From contig NZ_ANBD01000029.1 in the NCBI RefSeq assembly GCF_000341005.1, positions 1-64,000 of the forward strand: a stretch of DNA of 64,000 bases, given 5' to 3'. Positions 1-6,225 of this stretch are shown in pieces. The DNA comes from Nocardiopsis alkaliphila YIM 80379 (GTDB lineage: Bacteria > Actinomycetota > Actinomycetes > Streptosporangiales > Streptosporangiaceae). Each line of letters begins with the position of its first letter. Within the stretch, counting starts at the first letter, position 1. The notes below the pieces were generated by a model. It made no database searches. It saw nothing but the letters and a program-made list of their open reading frames with translations, and had not been told where the DNA came from. The position numbers were made by a program, and so were the translations under genes.

Positions 1-13
1 GGCCGGACGGCGC

Positions 14-811
14 TCAGCGGGTGCTGAGCGCTCGACGGTGCCTGAGCGCGCGTACCGCCATCGCGCCCGCGAGGGCTCCCGCCGCGGCCGCGGGGAGCGC
101 CACCCTGAGCGCCGTCCGGTGCGTGCGGAAGTCATGGATGGGCCAGCCGTGCGCCCGGGCGTACCGACGCAGCTCCGCATCGGGGTTCACCGCGTGCGGG
201 TAGCCGACCAGCGACAGTAGGGGCAGGTCGTTCGAGGAATCGCTGTAGGCGGAGCAGGACGCCAGATCCCAGCCCTGTTCACGGGCCAGTCTCCGTACCG
301 CCACCGCCTTGGCCGGGCCGTGGAGTAGATCGCCGTTGAGACGACCCGTGTACACCCCGTCGATGTTCTCGGCCTCGGTGCCCAGCGCCCCGGTCAACCC
401 CAGCCGACATCGAATGATCTCGGCCAGTTCCACCGGTGTCGCGGTGACCAGCCATACCTGTCGGCCCGCGTCCAGGTGCCCCTGAACGAGCGCTCGCGCG
501 CCCTCCCAGACGCGGCTCGCCATGGAGTCGTCGTAGATCTCCTCACAGAGGGAGACCAGGTCCGCCACGTCGTGTCCGGCGATGAAGGCCAAGGCGGCCT
601 CCCGAGCGGCGTTGATGTGCCCGGGCTGCTCGCTGCCGGTCACCCGGAACACCGTCTGACCCCACGCGAAGCGCAAGAGGTCGCGTGTGGTGAACAGGTC
701 ACGCGCGGCCAAGCCCTTGGCGAAGTGGTAGATCGACGCGCCCCGCATCAGGGTGTTGTCCACGTCGAAGAAGGCGGCTCCGGGGCCGGGGGGCGGAGCG
801 TCCTGCAACAC
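14..811 (-). CDS. HAD-superfamily IB hydrolase (SerB-like phosphatase)
   Basis: A HAD-type phosphatase of about 265 aa. The nucleophile motif DVDNT (D16, D18) lies near the N terminus, LVTATP is motif II, and SDSSNDLPLL holds the Mg-binding aspartates. This layout is typical of the HAD-IB group that includes phosphoserine phosphatase-like proteins; the substrate cannot be read from sequence. The C terminus adds a short alanine-rich hydrophobic helix followed by basic residues, so it may be membrane-associated. I chose the GTG at 811 because AGGAGAG sits about 4 nt upstream. A longer frame reaches 925, but its extra 38 residues look non-coding. It is divergent from the next gene. Confidence 0.85.
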   Translation of the reverse strand: MLQDAPPPGPGAAFFDVDNTLMRGASIYHFAKGLAARDLFTTRDLLRFAWGQTVFRVTGSEQPGHINAAREAALAFIAGHDVADLVSLCEEIYDDSMASRVWEGARALVQGHLDAGRQVWLVTATPVELAEIIRCRLGLTGALGTEAENIDGVYTGRLNGDLLHGPAKAVAVRRLAREQGWDLASCSAYSDSSNDLPLLSLVGYPHAVNPDAELRRYARAHGWPIHDFRTHRTALRVALPAAAAGALAGAMAVRALRHRRALSTR

Positions 812-871
812 GGTTCTCTCCTGGAATCGGGGTGGGGAGGCTGTCCTCCGGTGACCGGGGCCGGGCCCCGA

Positions 872-953
872 ACACTGTGAGCCTACGGGCCCCCGTGGGC
901 CCTCGTGCTGTCGCTGCACCTCCACGTGGGGCTGGTGATGAAGCTCACAGTGT
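872..953. repeat. Widely spaced perfect inverted repeat in a divergent promoter region
   Basis: ACACTGTGAGC at 872-882 is repeated in reverse complement, GCTCACAGTGT, at 943-953. The 60-bp gap lies between two divergent genes. Each arm contains the partial dyad ACANTGT, so two binding sites for one regulator are as likely as one long hairpin. No regulator can be named. Confidence 0.4.
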
Positions 954-1058
954 CAAGTGTGGTTTCGGCCTGCACTCTGCGAGATCTCGCCTGGAGCGAC
1001 CCCACCAAAAGTGCATGTTGGGCACATCCACCCATCGGGGTGCGACATCATTGTCGTG

Positions 1059-2207
1059 ATGGTCACGGTAGGACTGACATTCATGAGCGCGTTGGTGGGT
1101 TGGAGCGCCACCGCCGCGCTGACCGCGTATGCCCAACGTCGTCCCGGTGTCGCCGCGATCGCTTGGTTGATCGCCTCGCTGGGGATCACCGTCGGGCTCA
1201 GTGCCGCGGTGATCGGTGCGCTCTTCGACTTCGGCGAACTCACCTTCCGGCTCCTGCAACTGGGCGTCAGCCTTCTGGGCCCCGTCTACATGGCTTGGGG
1301 AGCCTTCGAGTACGCGGTCCGCGTACCGAACGCTCGTTTCACCTCCCGCCTGTTCCTCAGCGTCTTCACCATCGTTCCCATCGTGGTGTTGGCCGTCGAC
1401 CGCCTCAGTGGTCGTTTCGGCTCTTCCTTCCCCCCGCTGGCCGAGCACTACGACCTGATCCCGCGCGTGTTGGTGAACAGTGCGCAAATCTTCGCCGCCG
1501 TCCTTCTCGTCACCGCCTTGGTCGCCGCCGCGCGTCGCGGCACCCGTGGTCGGGGGAGGACCGACCTGGCCGTCCTCGGGCTGCTGGCCCTGGCCACGCT
1601 CCTGGCCGTCCTCGTCGGTCGTATGGGCTTGGACGTCATGGGACCGTCACTGATGCTCGGCGCCGTTTCCGCCCTCTGGGGGGCCGGCGCCCTGGCGGCC
1701 AGACCTCGTCGCGACGTCTACGACGACGATGACGACGACTACTTCGAAGACGAGTACGACGACATGGACGACGAACTCGACGACCCGCAGGAGGAGCCCG
1801 TGCGCCGAAAGCGCCGTAAAGCCGACCCCTACGACGACCTCTACGGGGACCCGCCCTCGAACCCCGCCACCGACGAGCTGCGTGGTGTCATCACCATCTA
1901 CACACTGGCCGAAGGGCGGGGCGAGGGGTTCGACCAGCTCGCCAACGCCATGGTCGCCGAGGTGGCCGCCCGTGAACCGGACACCCTGTTGTTCGCCTCC
2001 CACACCGTGCCGAGCGCGCCTCTACAGCGCATCGTCTACGCGATCTACCGTGACGAGCCGGCGCAGGAGGAACACGAGCAGCAGCCGCACACCATGGAGT
2101 TCACCCGCCACCTGTCCGGGTACGTGGTCGCCACCAACGTGATCGAGCTCTCCCTTTCCGGTGCGGCGGCCAGTGACGGCCTCGCCGCCATGTTGCCGCC
2201 CCGCTGA
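1059..2207 (+). CDS. Membrane protein with acidic linker and C-terminal ABM-like domain
   Basis: The N-terminal ~215 residues form about six or seven hydrophobic helices. An extremely acidic stretch follows (nt 1717-1797, runs of Asp/Glu including DDDDDD), then a basic RRKRRK patch. The C-terminal ~110 residues (from about residue 275) look like the dimeric alpha/beta-barrel antibiotic biosynthesis monooxygenase (ABM) fold: a GVITIYTL strand, a helix with VAAREPDTLLF, then IVYAIYRDEPA and H-x(n)-H near the end. ABM proteins are usually small soluble oxygenases or dimerisation modules, so fusion to a membrane region is unusual. The start is uncertain: ATG 1059, GTG 1056 and ATG 1083 (behind GGTAGGA) are all possible. 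Confidence 0.65.
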   Translation: MVTVGLTFMSALVGWSATAALTAYAQRRPGVAAIAWLIASLGITVGLSAAVIGALFDFGELTFRLLQLGVSLLGPVYMAWGAFEYAVRVPNARFTSRLFLSVFTIVPIVVLAVDRLSGRFGSSFPPLAEHYDLIPRVLVNSAQIFAAVLLVTALVAAARRGTRGRGRTDLAVLGLLALATLLAVLVGRMGLDVMGPSLMLGAVSALWGAGALAARPRRDVYDDDDDDYFEDEYDDMDDELDDPQEEPVRRKRRKADPYDDLYGDPPSNPATDELRGVITIYTLAEGRGEGFDQLANAMVAEVAAREPDTLLFASHTVPSAPLQRIVYAIYRDEPAQEEHEQQPHTMEFTRHLSGYVVATNVIELSLSGAAASDGLAAMLPPR

Positions 2208-2403
2208 CGCTTCGATCACGGCCCGACGTGGTCGGCATCGCACCGATTCGGTGCACTCCGCGTCCAATACGGGGTGAAGTACTCTTCCCTACAGGTTCTT
2301 CATGACCGGCACCCATCGGGTGCCGATGGCGTGTGACCAAGAGCGGCCGGATGACCCAGCCGGGCGGCGCGCCGGAGCGAAAGAAAGTGTGCTGGGATTT
2401 CCG

Positions 2404-3102
2404 ATGCGTAAGTTCCTTGTCGTCTTCCTGATCCTTCTCGCGGCACTCGTGGTCGTGGCCGACATCGGGGCGCGCTCGTTCGCGCAGAACACCCTCTCCG
2501 AACGTCTGGCCCACCAGATGGAGATGTCCGAGGAACCGGACGTGGCCATCAAGGGGTGGGCCTTCCTGCCCCAGGTGTTGAGCGGAACCTACACGGAGGT
2601 CGACATCAACGCCGACAGTGCCACCATGAGTGAGGTGACGGTCGAGCAGATCGAGGCGACCGCCTCCGACGTCGAGGCCCCGCTGAGCGACCTGATGGAT
2701 CAGCCCACCGTGACCGCCGGCCAGGTCGACGGCTCCTTCGTGGTCCCCTACTCCTACTTCAACCCCTACCTGCCCGAGGGCATGACCATCGGCACCGAGA
2801 ACGGTGAACCGCGCATCAGTGGCGAGTTGGCCCTACCGGAGTTGGGCCTGAGCACCTCGGTCTCCAGCGGTGGCGAGTTCACCGTCGAAGACGGCGTGCT
2901 GGCCGTGACCCCCGTCGACATCGAGGTCGGTGACCTGCCCATCAACGTCGACGACCAGGTCGCCGCCATGCTCACCTTCGGCGCTCAGGTACCCGACCTG
3001 CCCTTGGGACTGACCATCACCGACATGGAGCCCACCTCCAGCGGCCTGCGGATCACCGGTGCCGGAACGGAGATCCCGCTGATGGGCTCCGAGGTCGCCT
3101 GA
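2404..3102 (+). CDS. LmeA-like phospholipid-binding protein (DUF2993)
   Basis: A 232-aa protein with one N-terminal membrane anchor or signal (MRKFLVVFLILLAALVVVAD) and an extracellular beta-rich body typical of DUF2993. In mycobacteria the family member LmeA binds phospholipid and supports lipoglycan maturation in the periplasm; the exact role here is inferred only. The ATG at 2404 fits the signal peptide and follows a weak GGGA; the longer frame from 2302 adds a charged non-signal sequence. The stop overlaps the next start (TGATGA), so it is coupled to the thioredoxin gene, as in other actinomycetes where this pair precedes the rhodanese cluster. Confidence 0.8.
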   Translation: MRKFLVVFLILLAALVVVADIGARSFAQNTLSERLAHQMEMSEEPDVAIKGWAFLPQVLSGTYTEVDINADSATMSEVTVEQIEATASDVEAPLSDLMDQPTVTAGQVDGSFVVPYSYFNPYLPEGMTIGTENGEPRISGELALPELGLSTSVSSGGEFTVEDGVLAVTPVDIEVGDLPINVDDQVAAMLTFGAQVPDLPLGLTITDMEPTSSGLRITGAGTEIPLMGSEVA

Positions 3103-3425
3103 TGACCCCCGCCGTGGAGACGCTCGGCGCCGAGCAGATCGGCGCCGAACTAGGGGAGAGGGCCACCCTGGTACAGGTCTCCAGTGCCTTCTGTCAGCCC
3201 TGCCGGGCCACGCGACGGATCCTGGCGGACGTGACGTCCATGGTGGAGGGCGTGGCCCATGTCGAGGTCGACGCCGAATCACACCTGGACCTGGTACGCC
3301 GACTCCAGGTGCGGGGAACACCCACGGTGTTCGTGCTGGACGCTTCCGGCCGAATCGTGCGCAGGGCTCAAGGGCAGCCTCGCAAGGCCGACGTGATCGC
3401 CGCGCTCGGCCAAGCGGTCCCTTGA
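3102..3425 (+). CDS. Thioredoxin-family protein
   Basis: A 107-aa single-domain thioredoxin fold. It has the redox motif CQPC (C31-C34) in the expected place after a beta strand, and the cis-proline loop RGTPTVFV (P74). It has no signal peptide, so it should act in the cytoplasm as a thiol-disulfide oxidoreductase. The active-site dipeptide QP differs from the GP of housekeeping TrxA, suggesting a dedicated partner. Its start codon overlaps the stop of the LmeA-like gene. In many actinomycetes a DUF4395 membrane gene follows; here the next element is the leader peptide and rhodanese. Confidence 0.88.
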   Translation: MTPAVETLGAEQIGAELGERATLVQVSSAFCQPCRATRRILADVTSMVEGVAHVEVDAESHLDLVRRLQVRGTPTVFVLDASGRIVRRAQGQPRKADVIAALGQAVP

Positions 3426-3553
3426 CCCGGGAACGGCCCTCGAAGCCGCCGATTTCGTTCCTGAGACGCCGTTCCCACATCTCGGACCACTCCGAACGGC
3501 CCTGAAGCGAGGATTGTCGGGGCGAACGGAGCTTCCTGTGATCTACGGCACTA

Positions 3554-3582
3554 GTGACAACGCGAGGGACTCCCTGTAGCGT
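3554..3582 (+). promoter_or_regulatory. Promoter of the leader-peptide/rhodanese transcript
   Basis: GTGACA at 3554-3559 and TAGCGT at 3577-3582 are separated by 17 bp, a good match to a principal-sigma promoter. The predicted transcription start is at about 3590, exactly on the GTG of the leader peptide, so the mRNA should be leaderless. Confidence 0.6.
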
Positions 3583-3589
3583 CTAAGGC

Positions 3590-3676
3590 GTGACTTCCTT
3601 GCTGAGCGCGTATCTGACGAAGCGACGGGCGGTTGATTTCTGCCGCGTCGCCGCCGCGCTCTGTCTGTGTCCCTAG
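3590..3676 (+). CDS. Cysteine-containing leader peptide upstream of rhodanese
   Basis: A 28-codon ORF starting GTG and ending KRRAVDFCRVAAALCLCP-stop. This is the actinobacterial leader-peptide type found before sulfur-assimilation genes (basic K-R-R, then A-V-D-x-C-R-V and C-terminal cysteines). It has three cysteines, two of them within the last four residues. Stalling at Cys codons when Cys-tRNA is low is the accepted logic for such uORFs in related bacteria; here it is inferred. There is no Shine-Dalgarno and the promoter places the transcript start on the GTG. The rhodanese starts about 355 nt downstream. Confidence 0.75.
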   Translation: MTSLLSAYLTKRRAVDFCRVAAALCLCP

Positions 3677-4031
3677 GGCGGACGGGCCTCGTGCCCACCG
3701 CACCGTGCGAGCCGGTTCCTCCGTATCTCGACGCACACAGGGATGACATCTCATGCGGGTCATGTTCGACGAGCAGCGCCTCAGCGCCTTGATCACCGAT
3801 CAGCCCCCGACGCCCTCGTGCGCCCAGGACGGCGGAACCCGACCGCGTCCGCCCCGCTCAACCCTGACTCTTCCTCCGTGCTCGCCCCGGTACTTCCCCG
3901 GGTCTAGTGGGTTACTCCGACGACCCCGGACGAACGAGAACGGCGCGATCTCCCACTTTCGGCCACCACGCCCGAAACCCTGACCCACCGATCACACACG
4001 CGACACCGCACAAGAAACACAGGAGGTTCTC
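3677..4031 (+). promoter_or_regulatory. Long leader region between uORF and rhodanese
   Basis: About 355 nt with no convincing gene. It contains short possible hairpins (GGGC-5-GCCC near 3680; CCCGG-7-CCGGG near 3888-3904) and ends in AGGAGG 7 nt before the rhodanese ATG. Given the Cys-rich leader peptide, this is where an attenuation structure would lie. I could not settle on one mutually exclusive fold by eye. Confidence 0.4.
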
Positions 4032-4877
4032 ATGAGCCGCTCCGACGTCCTCGTGGACGCCGACTGGGTGGAGGCTCACCTGGACGACGCCGGCGTCGTT
4101 CTCGTCGAGGTCGACGAGGACACGTCCGCCTATGACAAGGGCCACATCCGCGGCGCCGTCAAGATCGACTGGAAGACGGACCTCCAGGACCCGGTCCGCC
4201 ACGACTTCGTGGACAAGGCCGGTTTCGAGAAGCTGCTGTCCGCCAAGGGCATCGGCAACGACGACCAGGTCATCCTGTACGGCGGCAACAACAACTGGTT
4301 CGCGGCCTACGCCTACTGGTACTTCAAGCTCTACGGACACGAGAACGTCCGCCTGATGGACGGTGGCCGCAAGAAGTGGGAGCTCGACTCCCGCGAACTG
4401 GTCACGGAGGTCCCTGAGCGGACCCCCACCCGGTACCAGGCCAAGGAGCAGGACACCTCGATCCGTGCCTTCCGCGACGAGGTCGTCGAGGCCATCGGGA
4501 CCAAGGCCCTGGTCGACGTCCGCTCGCCCGACGAGTTCACCGGCAAGCTGCTCGCCCCGGCCCACCTTCCGCAGGAAGCGGCCCAGGTGGGTGGCCACAT
4601 CCCCACGGCGCGCAACATCCCGTGGGCCAAGACGGCCAACGAGGACGGCACCTTCAAGACCGCCGAGGAACTGCGCGAGCTGTACACCGAGGCCGGTGTC
4701 GACCTGGACAAGGACATCATCGCCTACTGCCGGATCGGGGAGCGCTCCTCGCACAGCTGGTTCGCGCTCAAGGAGATCATCGGAGTTCCGAACGTCAAGA
4801 ACTACGACGGCTCTTGGAGCGAATACGGCTCCCTGGTCGGCGTTCCGGTCGAGGTCGGGGAGGCCGAGCCCAAGTGA
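4032..4877 (+). CDS. sseA: Two-domain sulfurtransferase (rhodanese)
   Basis: A 281-aa protein with two rhodanese domains, close to the actinobacterial CysA/SseA thiosulfate sulfurtransferases. The C-terminal domain carries the catalytic loop AYCRIGERSS with persulfide-forming C233. The N-terminal domain keeps the fold (GHIRGAVKIDW) but lacks a catalytic cysteine, as expected. It should transfer sulfane sulfur from thiosulfate or another donor to a thiophilic acceptor in the cytoplasm. A strong AGGAGG precedes the ATG. The stop overlaps the next gene's GTG (GTGA). Control through the upstream cysteine leader peptide is likely. Confidence 0.9.
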   Translation: MSRSDVLVDADWVEAHLDDAGVVLVEVDEDTSAYDKGHIRGAVKIDWKTDLQDPVRHDFVDKAGFEKLLSAKGIGNDDQVILYGGNNNWFAAYAYWYFKLYGHENVRLMDGGRKKWELDSRELVTEVPERTPTRYQAKEQDTSIRAFRDEVVEAIGTKALVDVRSPDEFTGKLLAPAHLPQEAAQVGGHIPTARNIPWAKTANEDGTFKTAEELRELYTEAGVDLDKDIIAYCRIGERSSHSWFALKEIIGVPNVKNYDGSWSEYGSLVGVPVEVGEAEPK

Positions 4878-5179
4878 GTGACAGCTGCGGAGCCCCCGAG
4901 GGCGGTGTCGCCCTGGCCGACGTCGACGCCGGGAACCAGGCGGTCATCCAGGGCACGGTGACCCGTGACGGACAGCCGTTGCGAGGTGCCTACGCCCGTC
5001 TGTTGAGCTCCTCCGACGACTTCGTCGGCGAGGTCGCCACCGGTGACGAAGGAACCTTCCGGTTCTTCGCCACCGATGGCGACTGGAAGGTGCGGGTGTT
5101 GGCCTCCAAGGGCTTCACCGGTGAGTACCCCGTCCAAGCCGAGATCGGCAAGGTCGTGGACGTCCAAGTCCAGGCCTGA
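4874..5179 (+). CDS. DUF1416 protein
   Basis: A 101-aa protein of the DUF1416 family, found almost always directly after the rhodanese gene in actinomycetes. After a short N terminus with one cysteine (VSDSCGAPEGG), it shows a carboxypeptidase-regulatory/transthyretin-like beta fold: VIQGTVTRDGQPLRGAYARLL, then FRFFATDGDWKVRVLA. It has no signal peptide. A partner or accessory role for the sulfurtransferase is inferred from conserved linkage and the 4-nt GTGA overlap; no biochemical role is known to me. Confidence 0.85.
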   Translation: MSDSCGAPEGGVALADVDAGNQAVIQGTVTRDGQPLRGAYARLLSSSDDFVGEVATGDEGTFRFFATDGDWKVRVLASKGFTGEYPVQAEIGKVVDVQVQA

Positions 5180-5197
5180 CCGGCAGTGGAACGAACC

Positions 5198-5239
5198 CGG
5201 CGCCGGTGCCGACGGAGCGATCCGTCGGCACCGGCGCCG
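5198..5239 (+). terminator. Perfect 19-bp hairpin after DUF1416
   Basis: The arms at 5198-5216 and 5221-5239 are perfectly complementary (CGGCGCCGGTGCCGACGGA) and close on GCGA, a GNRA tetraloop. There is no T run, as is common in high-GC actinomycetes. It lies between convergent genes and can serve both strands. Confidence 0.8.
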
Positions 5240-5296
5240 TCGTGTGTGCGGTGTCCTCCCGTCGGGGTCGTGGTTCGAGTGCACCGATTCTCGGGG

Positions 5297-5824
5297 TCAG
5301 GGGGCCGGATCGCGTGAGCCCGGGCCGAAGCCGCAAGGGCCGTCGTCCGGGCACTCGGTGGGTCGTCGAGCCGCGAGTCCCTCGTTGAGTTCCAGGGCTC
5401 TGCGGGAGTGGCCGACCACGCTCCGTAGGCGGAAGGGCAGGTATACGGCGAAGGAGACCAGGACGAGGACACAAAGCCACACCAGGGCCGAGGGCCAGGC
5501 CAGGTACACACCTCCCAGGGCGGCGACCTGTAGGGCCATGACCAAGACGAGCAGGGACTGTAGGGCGACCTGCCAGGGGTTCTCCCACGCCCGGAGTCGG
5601 GCTCGGGCGGTGGCGACGGTCAGCCGGGCCGACTCGGCGTCGGGCGCGGGTCTTGCCCCCTTGACGTAGGGGCGAACCCTGCGCTGTGCGGCCATGTCGG
5701 GCGTCTGGGTACGCCATTGCTCGCGCAGCAGCCACCCCGGCTGCCCGTGGCGTCGATTCCAGCGCCAGGCCGACACCGCGCAGAAGATCAGCGCCACCGC
5801 GAGCAGGGGCGTGCATAGGGCCAA
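5297..5824 (-). CDS. Small integral membrane protein of unknown function
   Basis: About 175 aa with an N-terminal helix (ALCTPLLAVALIFCAVSAWRW), a basic cytoplasmic-looking segment with PGWLLREQWRTQTPDM, two closely spaced central helices and a hydrophilic tail. I do not recognise the family. The only in-frame canonical-type start is TTG 5824, which lacks a ribosome site. The frame stays open upstream and would give IAEFDPRIVLALC from an ATC at 5851, with GAGGAG 7 nt before it. A natural AUC start or a sequence error at that codon is therefore possible. It converges on the DUF1416 gene. Confidence 0.55.
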   Translation of the reverse strand: MALCTPLLAVALIFCAVSAWRWNRRHGQPGWLLREQWRTQTPDMAAQRRVRPYVKGARPAPDAESARLTVATARARLRAWENPWQVALQSLLVLVMALQVAALGGVYLAWPSALVWLCVLVLVSFAVYLPFRLRSVVGHSRRALELNEGLAARRPTECPDDGPCGFGPGSRDPAP

Positions 5825-5851
5825 AACGATGCGGGGGTCGAACTCGGCGAT

Positions 5852-6225
5852 GGGGGCGCTCCTCGAAGCTCGATCTTCCGTTGTGTTCCGGGTTCCTACC
5901 CTATTGTCCCCTCGCGCCCCGGACCCGTTCGAGTGAACGTACCCGTGATCGATGGTCGGGGGAACGTCTTTCCGCGGAGTTTTCCACGGGTGGGGGTTCG
6001 GGACTGGAAAGCGGTCGGCCGCCCTGCTTCACTGATGACCATGGCCACACCGTTCGGGTGTGTGGACACCCTCCGCCTTCGACCATTGGGCGTGGCCGAC
6101 CGTGGCAAGCACGCGGGGCGCCGATTCCGGGCACCCGGCCTCCGATCGCCCGGGGACCGGAGCCCCCCCGCGTGGACGATTCCCCGGTGGTTCCTCTCCG
6201 CCGCCGGCCAGGAGGTGTTCGGACG
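5852..6225. other. Intergenic divergent promoter region
   Basis: About 370 bp with no supported gene between two divergent genes. Near 5896-5909 the minus strand reads CAATAGGGT, a possible -10 for the membrane-protein gene. CGTTC-4-GAACG near 5930-5943 is a small dyad. AGGAGG at 6210-6215 is the ribosome site of the next gene. Confidence 0.4.

Noticed and set aside
905-1732. 275-codon frame overlapping the ABM-like membrane protein
   Set aside because: Arg/His-rich translation in a shifted frame; the membrane protein frame has proper hydrophobic helices.
3753-3983. 76-codon ORF between the leader peptide and the rhodanese
   Set aside because: The translation is Pro/Arg-rich with no ribosome site; the region is better read as an untranslated leader.
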